This document shows positions 7,828 through 15,958 of a DNA stretch of 38,119 nt, piece by piece. Every line of letters begins with the position of its first letter. Positions within the stretch are counted from its first letter, which is position 1. Origin of the DNA: Pseudomonas sp. PB106 (GTDB lineage Bacteria > Pseudomonadota > Gammaproteobacteria > Pseudomonadales > Pseudomonadaceae). The notes under the pieces were generated by a model, which was given only the letters and a program-made list of their open reading frames with translations, was not told where the DNA came from and did not search any database. The DNA lies in NCBI RefSeq assembly GCF_009764645.1, contig NZ_RWIM01000092.1, positions 1 through 38,119 of the forward strand. Direction: 5' to 3'. Both the position numbers and the translations under genes were made by a program.

Positions 7828-8721
7828 ATGCGTGCCTTAGCTGAGTTCATCATGCGAGGCCGTATGCAGGCCACTCTCGTGGTGGCCGGATGTGCAACAT
7901 TGCCGTTGTTGTATTGGTTGGGTGCTGCCGCCGGGAGCCTTGTGCTGCTGCGGCGCGGATTGACGGACGCCCTTGGTGTTCTGTCGCTGGGAATGCTGCC
8001 GGCCTTGATCTGGTGGCTGTATGCCGATGACCCACGGGCACTTCTGGTGCTGCTGGGGTCCTCGGGACTTGCGTTGGTTTTGCGCGCAAGTGAATCCTGG
8101 GTCCGCACGCTGCTGGTCAGCGTAGCGATTGGAGTGGTGTTTTCGGTGGTGCTCGGGGCAGCGTTTGCGGCCCAGATCGAGATGCTCGCGCAAGCCTTGA
8201 TAAAGGTCATGCCGGCGCTTCTCGGTGAGACTTACAAGCAATTGTCGGTCGAAGAGCAAGCGCGTTTCGCGTCCCTGATTGCACCGGTCCTGACCGGACT
8301 GATTGCGGCGTTGTTGCAGATCGTCAGCGTGCTGAGCCTGATTGTCGGGCGTCATTGGCAGGCGTTGTTGTACAACCCGGGTGGTTTTGGTCGCGAGTTT
8401 CGCGCCATCCGAATCCCGCTGGGGCCGGCGATGTTACTGCTGGCGTTGATGCTTCTGGGCCCGAATCTCGGTGCACAGATGGCCATGTTGACGCCGTTGT
8501 GCAGTGTACCGCTGGTGTTCGCCGGACTTGCCCTGATTCACGGGCTGGTCGGGCAGAAGCGACTGGCCGGTTTCTGGCTGGTGGGGTTGTACGTCACGCT
8601 GTTGCTGTTCATGCAGCTGATCTATCCGTTGCTCGTGGTCCTGGCCATTGTCGACAGCCTGATTGATTTTCGCGGTCGTCACGTGTCGAAAGACACCGAT
8701 AACGCGAACGGTGAAGGTTAA
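7828..8721 (+). CDS. DUF2232-type multi-pass membrane protein
   Basis: 297 residues of almost entirely hydrophobic sequence with about seven or eight membrane segments and short loops, placing it in the inner membrane. It resembles the YybS/DUF2232 family, which pseudomonads carry between rpsR and rplI. No catalytic motif was recognised. The most polar stretch is the amphipathic segment EMLAQALIKVMPALLGETYKQL near residue 120. AAAGGAT lies upstream of the ATG at 7828, and rplI starts 19 bases after its stop, so it is co-transcribed with ribosomal genes. Its role is unknown; the location might suggest a link to growth control, but nothing in the sequence proves that. Confidence 0.8.
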   Translation: MRALAEFIMRGRMQATLVVAGCATLPLLYWLGAAAGSLVLLRRGLTDALGVLSLGMLPALIWWLYADDPRALLVLLGSSGLALVLRASESWVRTLLVSVAIGVVFSVVLGAAFAAQIEMLAQALIKVMPALLGETYKQLSVEEQARFASLIAPVLTGLIAALLQIVSVLSLIVGRHWQALLYNPGGFGREFRAIRIPLGPAMLLLALMLLGPNLGAQMAMLTPLCSVPLVFAGLALIHGLVGQKRLAGFWLVGLYVTLLLFMQLIYPLLVVLAIVDSLIDFRGRHVSKDTDNANGEG

Positions 8722-8740
8722 AAGTTAAGAGGATTTCCAC

Positions 8741-9187
8741 ATGCAACTGATCCTTCTGGAAAAAATCGCCAATCTGGGCAACCTGGGCGACAAAGTAAAC
8801 GTTAAGGCTGGTTACGGCCGTAACTACCTGCTGCCTTTCGGCAAAGCTACCGCTGCGACCGCTGCCAACTTGGCTGCGTTCGAAGAGCGTCGTGCTGAGC
8901 TGGAAAAAGCTGCCGCAGACCGTAAAGCATCGGCTGAAAGCCGTGCTGCCCAACTGGCCGAGCTGGAAGTGACCATCACTGCCACCGCTGGCGACGAAGG
9001 CAAGCTGTTCGGTTCGATCGGTACTCACGACATCGCTGACGCACTGACCGCTTCCGGCGTTGAAGTGCAGAAGAGCGAAGTTCGTCTGCCGAACGGCACC
9101 ATCCGCAACGTGGGTGAATTCGACGTGGCTGTGCACCTGCACGCCGAAGTTGAAGCCACCGTACGCGTTGTCGTGGTAGCAGCTTAA
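8741..9187 (+). CDS. rplI: 50S ribosomal protein L9
   Basis: 148-residue L9, which bridges from the base of the L1 stalk. The N-terminal RNA-binding domain is clear: [32 protein letters not shown]. The long connecting helix (about 45-75, [17 protein letters not shown]) and the C-terminal domain with [14 protein letters not shown] follow. TTAAGAGGA precedes the start. It is the last gene of the operon, followed by a strong terminator at 9234-9270. Confidence 0.98.
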   Translation: MQLILLEKIANLGNLGDKVNVKAGYGRNYLLPFGKATAATAANLAAFEERRAELEKAAADRKASAESRAAQLAELEVTITATAGDEGKLFGSIGTHDIADALTASGVEVQKSEVRLPNGTIRNVGEFDVAVHLHAEVEATVRVVVVAA

Positions 9188-9233
9188 GCAACACCTGATC
9201 GGCTGGCGGCTTGCCCGTCAGACGGTTAACATC

Positions 9234-9270
9234 GGGCACGATCCTGTTTACAGGTCGTGCCCTTTGTCTT
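9234..9270 (+). terminator. Rho-independent terminator after rplI
   Basis: GGGCACGA and TCGTGCCC pair perfectly, and CCTG-TTTA-CAGG closes the top of the stem after a single bulged T. TTTGTCTTT follows. It ends the ribosomal operon before dnaB. Confidence 0.85.
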
Positions 9271-9308
9271 TCTGAATTCCCTGCTTTTCACTTAATACTC
9301 AAGTGGCC

Positions 9309-10706
9309 ATGAACGATATTTCCGCTCCCGAGCAATACGATCTGCAAACCGCTGCCCTGAAGGTGCCGCCGCATTCCATCGAGGCCGAACAGGCCGTGCT
9401 CGGTGGTCTGATGCTGGACAACAACGCCTGGGAACGCGTGCTTGATCAAGTCTCCGATGGCGATTTCTATCGACATGACCACCGTCTGATCTTCCGTGCG
9501 ATCGCCAAACTGGCCGATCAGAACTCGCCGATTGACGTCGTGACCCTTGCCGAACAACTCGACAAGGAAGGTCAGACTTCGCAAGTCGGTGGCCTCGGCT
9601 ACCTGGGCGAGCTGGCGAAAAACACGCCGTCCGTCGCCAACATCAAGGCCTATGCGCAAATCGTCCGCCAGCGGGCGACGTTGCGCCAACTGATCGGCAT
9701 CAGCACCGAAATCGCCGACAGTGCCTTCAACCCGGAAGGGCGCACCGCCGAGGAAATCCTCGACGAAGCCGAGCGACAGATCTTCGCGATCGCCGAGGCC
9801 CGGCCGAAAACCGGTGGCCCGGTGGGTGTGAACGAGTTGCTGACCAAGGCCATCGATCGCATCGATACGCTGTTCAACACCGACGAAGCCATTACCGGCC
9901 TGTCCACTGGCTACACCGACCTCGATGAGAAGACCAGTGGCCTGCAGCCGGCTGACTTGATCATCGTCGCCGGTCGTCCGTCGATGGGCAAAACCACCTT
10001 CGCGATGAACCTGGTGGAAAACGCCGTCCTGCGCAGCGACAAAGCGGTGCTGGTGTATTCCCTCGAGATGCCAGGTGAATCGCTGGTCATGCGTATGCTC
10101 TCCTCGCTGGGCCGCATCGACCAGACCAAAGTGCGTTCTGGCCAACTGGAAGACGACGACTGGCCGCGCTTGACGTCTGCGGTCAACCTGCTCAATGACC
10201 GCAAGCTGTTCATCGACGATACCGCCGGTATCAGCCCATCGGAGATGCGTGCGCGTACCCGGCGTCTGGCGCGGGAACACGGTGAGATCGGTCTGATCAT
10301 GATCGACTACCTGCAACTGATGCAGATTCCAGGTTCCGGCGGCGATAACCGAACGAACGAGATTTCTGAAATCTCGCGTTCCTTGAAAGCCCTGGCCAAG
10401 GAATTCAACTGCCCGGTGGTGGCGCTGTCGCAGCTCAACCGTTCCCTCGAGCAGCGACCGAACAAACGCCCGATCAACTCCGACCTCCGGGAATCCGGAG
10501 CGATCGAGCAGGACGCCGACGTGATCATGTTCGTGTATCGCGACGAGGTGTATCACCCGGAAACCGAGCATAAAGGCATCGCCGAAATCATCATCGGCAA
10601 GCAGCGTAACGGCCCGATCGGTTTTATTCGCCTGGCGTTCATCGGTAAGTACACCCGCTTCGAAAACCTCGCACCGGGCAGTTACAACTTCGACGATGAC
10701 GAATAA
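9309..10706 (+). CDS. dnaB: Replicative DNA helicase DnaB
   Basis: Hexameric 5'-3' helicase that unwinds DNA at the replication fork. 465 residues from the ATG at 9309. A GTG two codons earlier (9303) is in frame, but neither has a strong ribosome-binding site, and the MNDIS start is the usual one in Pseudomonas as far as I recall. The N-terminal helical domain begins PPHSIEAEQAVLGGLMLDN. The RecA-like domain has Walker A GRPSMGKTT (about 222-230), Walker B IMIDYLQLM, and NSDLRESGAIEQDAD near the C-terminus. Length is normal and no intein is present. It lies after the ribosomal operon terminator, so it probably has its own promoter. Confidence 0.97.
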   Translation: MNDISAPEQYDLQTAALKVPPHSIEAEQAVLGGLMLDNNAWERVLDQVSDGDFYRHDHRLIFRAIAKLADQNSPIDVVTLAEQLDKEGQTSQVGGLGYLGELAKNTPSVANIKAYAQIVRQRATLRQLIGISTEIADSAFNPEGRTAEEILDEAERQIFAIAEARPKTGGPVGVNELLTKAIDRIDTLFNTDEAITGLSTGYTDLDEKTSGLQPADLIIVAGRPSMGKTTFAMNLVENAVLRSDKAVLVYSLEMPGESLVMRMLSSLGRIDQTKVRSGQLEDDDWPRLTSAVNLLNDRKLFIDDTAGISPSEMRARTRRLAREHGEIGLIMIDYLQLMQIPGSGGDNRTNEISEISRSLKALAKEFNCPVVALSQLNRSLEQRPNKRPINSDLRESGAIEQDADVIMFVYRDEVYHPETEHKGIAEIIIGKQRNGPIGFIRLAFIGKYTRFENLAPGSYNFDDDE

Positions 10707-10729
10707 CCCAGCGTAGCCCGTTCGTCGTA

Positions 10730-10747
10730 ACTGTCAGAGTTGACAGT
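10730..10747. promoter_or_regulatory. Perfect dyad ahead of the squalene synthase-like gene
   Basis: ACTGTCA GAGT TGACAGT is a perfect seven-base inverted repeat in the 103-base gap between dnaB and the next gene. Its right arm contains TTGACA (10740-10745), a consensus -35 hexamer, although no good -10 box follows at normal spacing. It could be an operator or simply a small hairpin. Confidence 0.35.
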
Positions 10748-10809
10748 GTCGCCACCCTTTGAGAAAGCCTGATAGTTCTTGTCAGGCCGTGACCAAGGGA
10801 TCGAACAGC

Positions 10810-11994
10810 ATGAGTGCACATCATCCCTCGTTTGGCAGACATCCTCGACCCGTGGTGAGGGTCGAGCAATCGTCGCTTTGCGACTCCGCGCGGTTGCACC
10901 CAGACCCGATTCACTATCAGTCCCAAGCCCTGTCGGGCGTTTCGCGAACCTTTGCTTTGACCATTCCGCAGTTGCCAACCGAGTTGGCGACGGTGGTCAC
11001 GCATGCCTATTTGCTCCTTCGTCTCGCTGATACGATCGAAGACGAGCCAGCGCTGAGTCCCCGGCAGATTCGCTGTTATGAAAACGCCTTTTTAGACGTG
11101 GTAGGCGGACGACGGGACGCACGGCATTTCAGCGCCCAGGTGTGTGGGTTGTTAACAGAGCAGACTCAAGAAACCGAGCGAGCGCTTATGCATCATTTGC
11201 CGTGGCTGATGCAGGTCGATCATCACTTGAATGCCGTTCAACGTGGCGCACTGCTTGATTGTCTGAGTGTCATGACCCGAGGAATGGCCGAATTTCGAGT
11301 CGGGCTTGGGCTTCAGGGCCTGGAAACTCGACTCGACCTTGACCGCCTCTGTTACTGCGTCGCTGGCGTAGTGGGTGAAATGTTAAGCGAGTTTTTCATC
11401 GACTTCGATCCATCGCTTTCAATCGAGCGGGCGAACCTACAGCGTTTGTCAGTCTCTTTCGGCGCTGCTTTGCAACTGACCAATATCCTCAAGGACCAGT
11501 GGGAAGATCGCGCTCGGGGCGTCTGTTGGTTGCCTCAGGATCTATTTGCCGAAAATGGCGTTCAGTTGCGCTCATTGAAGCCCGGGCAAACGGATGCGAA
11601 TTTTACCCGTGCGCTCTCGGAGCTGATTGGCACCACGCATGCGCACCTGCGACAGGCGTTTCAATACCTTTTGCTAATCCCGGCCGGGCAGCCGGGAATA
11701 CGCCGGTTTATTGCCTGGACTCTAGGACTTGCGGTGATGACCTTGCGCAAAGTGCACGCCAATCCCGGATTCGGTTCAGAGCCACAGGTGAGGATTTCCC
11801 ATGCCGAGGTGCTGTTGATCATGCATTCGGTGCAATGCGCTCAACGATCAGATCGAGCGTTGTCACTGCTGTTCAAACTCGCCACGCATCACCTTCCGCT
11901 CACCCCCTTAAGCGCGCACTGGCAAGCGGCAGCCTGGAATGCCAATCCATGGCCGCGCCATTCAATGTCCTTTCTTGATCAGCCGCCGAGATGA
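10810..11994 (+). CDS. Squalene/phytoene synthase family protein
   Basis: Predicted trans-isoprenyl diphosphate head-to-head synthase of 394 residues. Members join two prenyl diphosphates, giving presqualene diphosphate/squalene or phytoene. Both aspartate-rich motifs that hold the magnesium-diphosphates are present: DTIED (74-78) after YLLLRLA, and DQWED (229-233) in LTNILKDQWEDRARG. The family landmarks SGVSRTFAL (42-50) and YCVAGVVGEML (182-192) are also seen. The ATG at 10810 has AAGGGA upstream; an earlier in-frame start at 10759 has less support. The C-terminus is longer than in bacterial HpnC/HpnD or CrtB, and no hopanoid or carotenoid partner gene is nearby. The product cannot be named from sequence alone. 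Confidence 0.85.
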   Translation: MSAHHPSFGRHPRPVVRVEQSSLCDSARLHPDPIHYQSQALSGVSRTFALTIPQLPTELATVVTHAYLLLRLADTIEDEPALSPRQIRCYENAFLDVVGGRRDARHFSAQVCGLLTEQTQETERALMHHLPWLMQVDHHLNAVQRGALLDCLSVMTRGMAEFRVGLGLQGLETRLDLDRLCYCVAGVVGEMLSEFFIDFDPSLSIERANLQRLSVSFGAALQLTNILKDQWEDRARGVCWLPQDLFAENGVQLRSLKPGQTDANFTRALSELIGTTHAHLRQAFQYLLLIPAGQPGIRRFIAWTLGLAVMTLRKVHANPGFGSEPQVRISHAEVLLIMHSVQCAQRSDRALSLLFKLATHHLPLTPLSAHWQAAAWNANPWPRHSMSFLDQPPR

Positions 11995-12016
11995 AAGCCT
12001 ATCCCATCTGAGGCGC

Positions 12017-12066
12017 AACCCGGTGCTGACCGAGAATATTCGGCTAGCACCGGGTTTCGCCTTTTA
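12017..12066 (+). terminator. Terminator after the squalene synthase-like gene
   Basis: AACCCGGTGCT pairs with AGCACCGGGTT around an 18-base loop that itself contains CCGAGAATATTCGG. CGCCTTTT follows on the plus strand. It lies between two convergent genes. The minus-strand reading lacks a clear T tract. Confidence 0.7.
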
Positions 12067-12071
12067 ACGCA

Positions 12072-15000
12072 TTATCGATTGGCCGCAGCGTCCTTCTTGC
12101 CACGGTTCAAGGCTGAGTGCTCGCTCAGTTCCTGGCGTGTCAGTGTTTCGGTTAGCGCGGCTTCCTTGATCGCTAGCGCGGTTTGCAGTGCCTTGGATTG
12201 CGTTTCGTACTCGGCGAGCACGAGGGTTTTGTCGGCATGCGCGTCGTCGAGCGTCGCCTGCTGATCCTGAAACGGCTGGCGCTGCTCTTCGAATCGGGCG
12301 CGGTATTTATGCGTGATGAAGTCGTGCCAGAACTCCCTCGACATCAACGCCTCGAATTCTAGCGGCGAGTTGTCCAGCGCTTTGACATGGGTGTACGCGA
12401 CATCCAGATCTGCCTGCGAGACGTTGACCAGTTGGGTGAACGCGGTTCGATCAGGCTGGCCAGGCAATTGCAGTCGATCCTTCAGGCCGTGGCGATAAGC
12501 GAGTCTGATTTCGACCTCCTCGCTGACGAGGTGCTCATGAGCCCCCGCCCCTTGGGCGCCTCTTGAGTTCCTGATGGTTTCTTCGCGCCGCGCGATATCA
12601 GCCGAAGCTATTTTGTCGACTTCATGCAAGCGAAACAGGCCTCTGGACAGCGTGGCCAGTTGTGGGCCTTGTGCCTGATCCCGTGCCAGGGCGCGCGCGT
12701 TGTAGGCCATGGTCCTGGTTTCCAGATTGGCAAAGGTAAATGCCGCGCGATCGCAACAGGTCGCGCTGCCCGCACGATCAAACAGCTCTCTGCGCAGGGC
12801 TTCGGATTGCGGGCTGTTTTCGGTAATGCTGTCGATGACCTTCCACACCCGACGTTGCAAATCCTGACGACCGATCGCGTCCGGCAACAGACGTTCCAGA
12901 GTGTTGAACAGGCCGTCGGAACCTTGCTGGGCGCGTAACAGCTGCCATTGCCTCGCGCGGTTCGCCATCTCATCGGCAGACAGGCCGACTGTCCATCGAT
13001 TCATCGAGTCGGCTCTTGTTGAACCGCTTGCCTGATTCTGATCTCTGTTGTTCAGATTGACGTTTACCCACAATGCATCTCTGCTCGGGAACTGCGAGAG
13101 CGAGGAAGTCGTGAGCAAATTGTTCGCTCCGCTCAGGGTGGTTCCGGCAGCCAGCAGACGCTCCTCATAAAGGGTCAGTCGGCGGCGGGTGTCGTCGGAC
13201 AGTGGATTGTTGTAAAGGCGGGTGACGCTGTTGACGCGTGCCGTTTGCAGCAGCCGTGCGTCCTCAGGCGCGATAACCGCATCGGGAATATGCGAGATCA
13301 GGTTGTTGCTCAAGTCGACGGTATCGAGTAGAGGCTGGTCGCCAAGACCGGTGGGGAAGTTTTCGATCCCGGCGTCTGCCATATGCAGCGAACGCATATC
13401 GACCATCCGACTGAAGTCCGGGGTGATGCGCAGTTGAGGATTCTGGTACAGCGAGAGTGCGCGCAAGGTCGTTCGCTCGGACAGGACACGAGCGGATTCG
13501 GCTGTCAGGACAATGCGATTGTTATGCAGTGCCAGTCGGGTCATGGCGCTCATTTCGCCAGTGGCCGGGGGCAGCTCGCGCAATTGATTGTGCGAAAGAT
13601 CCAGCCAGCGCACGTGGCGAAAACGCGTCAGAAAACCTTCCGGCGAAGTACTCAGGTTCATGTGGCTCAGCTTCAGCGAGCCGACATGGCTGAAGTCCGC
13701 ATCGATGTCCGGCAGGCTCGGCAGGCTCAAGCCGCTCAAGTCGAGTTCCAGGCCGATCGGGGTCAGATCATTCGCCAGTTTCTGTGGTGTCTCACATCGC
13801 CAGCAGGCGAGGATTCGGTCTCGAGCCACGGCCCTATCGTCACGGTTCAAAGCGTTGAGCTCAATTTGATTGGCGCGTACGTAGCTTGAGTGAACCCCAC
13901 CACCGGAAAACACCCAGGCATCCAACTGGTTTTTCAGGCCGTTGAATTCCTGCTCAAGGCTGGCGAGCCGGGTCTGCGCCGTAGGGTGATCGAACCCGTA
14001 AATGTAATGCCTGCACTCGCTGATACTTTTGCCGGGATACAGCTGCCGATAACGCTGTGCCGCCGAGCCTTGCAGATCAAAACCCTGCGGTTGCGCCGAG
14101 TTCAGCCATTCGGGATGTACGGCTCGGATGCGCCGCCAGTAATCGTCCAACTGAATCGAGTAGTCGGATGGGAAATCGTTATCGGCGAGCCGCGTGACAC
14201 TATTGATTTGAACGACTGCAGCCAATCGTTCCTGCGTCGGGTTGAGGTAGGCTTGCGGTACTTCCTTGAGCTGATTGTTGCTCACATCAAGTTTCACCCA
14301 GGCTTTGTGGGCCAGCAGTCCGGTCGGCCACTCGGTGATTCCGGTATGGCGCAGATCCAGTGTCGTCAGTTGGGAGAAGTTGCTGAAATCCGGCAACCTG
14401 CCAAGTGGGTTTTTCGCCAGAATGAGGCTTTCCAGACTGCCGAGTTTTTCCAGTTGGCTGGCGCTGACGGGGTCCAGTCGCAGCGTGTTTGAACTCAGAT
14501 CCAGGGTTTTCAGCTTGGTCATCCTGGCGAGGGAGGCGGGGAGTTTTTCCACTGCGCAACGCGGCAGGATCAAATGTTCCAGCCCCGTGAAAGCGCTGAG
14601 AAAGGTGTCAGCGGTATCCGACCATTTCACGGATTCGAGCTCGAGTACACGCACATGGCTGAAGTCCGCCGTGAGCGCCGGCAGCGTTGCCCCGCCTGCC
14701 GGCAGCCTCAAGCGCGCCTCGGTTTCCTGACGCCAGCAACGTCTGATCAGCGACGTGACTTGCCTGGTCTCCTCCTGAGACCGCGCGGCGGTTTGATTTT
14801 GCGCCTGTGCCCAGTTCAACAGGTCTTTTTTCAAGGTTTTGTATTCGGCTTCCTTGAGGCTCAGGGCTCCGCCGACGTCGTCGCCTGAGGACGCAATCCA
14901 GGCGGCGACGCGGTGGTCATCGAAGCCTGGAAACAGTTTGCGCACCCGCGACTCAGGTCTGCTCGGCCGGTTGACCAAAGCGGCGAAGCGGTCGGCCAGG

Positions 15001-15866
15001 CTTTGCCGCGCGGGCCGCTCCTGTTCTCCTCGGCGCATTCCGCCCGCACCATTCAGGTTGACGCCGACCCAGCCATCTTCGGGGTCCCGCACGATAGGTT
15101 CCGAACGACCGGGGCGGGTGGCGACATAGACATTGGCTTCGTCCCCGGCCACCGGGTCGACGGGCCGCACGATGCGCATCACCGCAAGGTTGGGCGACGA
15201 TGCGTCGCGATCGTGCAGTGTCTGATAAGCGTAATTGCGAATAACCACATACCGTTTGCCGTCGTGGTGAAACAGCCCTGCGCTGTCGGGCTCGACGTCG
15301 GCAAAATCCAGCGGCGTGCGGAACGCTTCAAGCCGCGAATCGGATAACGGGAAGATGATCGACTCAAGGTCACTGCGCGGATGCCACAGCCCGTTGTCGG
15401 GGTCGCGTGCCAGCACCGGGCCGGAGGCAACCAGCTCGCTTTGCAGTTTGGCGCGGTGCAGACCCGTCTGCGGATCAATGGCGACTTGCGCGATGTCACC
15501 GTTCCACAGGTCGACAAACTGGCGTCCTTTCAGGGTACGCAATCCCTGCGCGTCGGCAGCAGGCAGCACGGCGGTGGCGGGGAATTGATAGCGTTCCAGC
15601 CTGTCTGCGGGCGTTGCCGGAGCGCGCGCAGGGCTGGTCGGCAACTCGCTGACGGTGACCCGTGGCGTCTCCGCCATCATGCCCGGATCGGGGGCGACTG
15701 AAATTCTGTCGGTCTCGGGAAGAGGGCGCGGGCGTGGAGTCGTCGGCAGGTTGAATTCGACGCGGATCGGCTGACCGGGACTCAGGTGCGGGATATCCGG
15801 TGTTATCTGCGGTCGGGTGTGGATGTCGACGGTCGTGGTGCCGTGGATCGATGGTTTCTTTTTCAT
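12072..15866 (-). CDS. Leucine-rich-repeat effector with C-terminal NEL-type E3 ubiquitin ligase domain
   Basis: Predicted secreted effector of 1264 residues. The start at 15866 has AAGGA six bases upstream and an N-terminus that aligns with the upstream paralogue; longer in-frame extensions would overlap that gene. Residues 1-280 form the shared N-terminal region. Two leucine-rich-repeat blocks lie at about 400-545 and 705-865 (LDLSSNTLRL, LDVSNNQLKEVP, LDLSHNQLRELP, VDLSNNLISHIP). Residues about 970-1225 match the NEL ligase domain of IpaH/SspH/SlrP: TCCDRAAFTFANLETRT holds the CxD catalytic motif (C1037, D1039), followed by SRGLFRLHEVDKIA and EEVEIRLAYRHGLKDRLQL. NEL enzymes move ubiquitin onto proteins of eukaryotic hosts. 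The last 60 residues look coiled-coil. No Sec signal is seen; the secretion route is unknown. Confidence 0.88.
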   Translation of the reverse strand: MKKKPSIHGTTTVDIHTRPQITPDIPHLSPGQPIRVEFNLPTTPRPRPLPETDRISVAPDPGMMAETPRVTVSELPTSPARAPATPADRLERYQFPATAVLPAADAQGLRTLKGRQFVDLWNGDIAQVAIDPQTGLHRAKLQSELVASGPVLARDPDNGLWHPRSDLESIIFPLSDSRLEAFRTPLDFADVEPDSAGLFHHDGKRYVVIRNYAYQTLHDRDASSPNLAVMRIVRPVDPVAGDEANVYVATRPGRSEPIVRDPEDGWVGVNLNGAGGMRRGEQERPARQSLADRFAALVNRPSRPESRVRKLFPGFDDHRVAAWIASSGDDVGGALSLKEAEYKTLKKDLLNWAQAQNQTAARSQEETRQVTSLIRRCWRQETEARLRLPAGGATLPALTADFSHVRVLELESVKWSDTADTFLSAFTGLEHLILPRCAVEKLPASLARMTKLKTLDLSSNTLRLDPVSASQLEKLGSLESLILAKNPLGRLPDFSNFSQLTTLDLRHTGITEWPTGLLAHKAWVKLDVSNNQLKEVPQAYLNPTQERLAAVVQINSVTRLADNDFPSDYSIQLDDYWRRIRAVHPEWLNSAQPQGFDLQGSAAQRYRQLYPGKSISECRHYIYGFDHPTAQTRLASLEQEFNGLKNQLDAWVFSGGGVHSSYVRANQIELNALNRDDRAVARDRILACWRCETPQKLANDLTPIGLELDLSGLSLPSLPDIDADFSHVGSLKLSHMNLSTSPEGFLTRFRHVRWLDLSHNQLRELPPATGEMSAMTRLALHNNRIVLTAESARVLSERTTLRALSLYQNPQLRITPDFSRMVDMRSLHMADAGIENFPTGLGDQPLLDTVDLSNNLISHIPDAVIAPEDARLLQTARVNSVTRLYNNPLSDDTRRRLTLYEERLLAAGTTLSGANNLLTTSSLSQFPSRDALWVNVNLNNRDQNQASGSTRADSMNRWTVGLSADEMANRARQWQLLRAQQGSDGLFNTLERLLPDAIGRQDLQRRVWKVIDSITENSPQSEALRRELFDRAGSATCCDRAAFTFANLETRTMAYNARALARDQAQGPQLATLSRGLFRLHEVDKIASADIARREETIRNSRGAQGAGAHEHLVSEEVEIRLAYRHGLKDRLQLPGQPDRTAFTQLVNVSQADLDVAYTHVKALDNSPLEFEALMSREFWHDFITHKYRARFEEQRQPFQDQQATLDDAHADKTLVLAEYETQSKALQTALAIKEAALTETLTRQELSEHSALNRGKKDAAANR

Positions 15867-15958
15867 GCTCGTCCTTGCAAAAGCACCCCGTCGGCACCCG
15901 CGATCGGGCGCTGACGAGGCAGTCGGCATCATTGCCTGTTGGATGAAACGGGTTCGTA

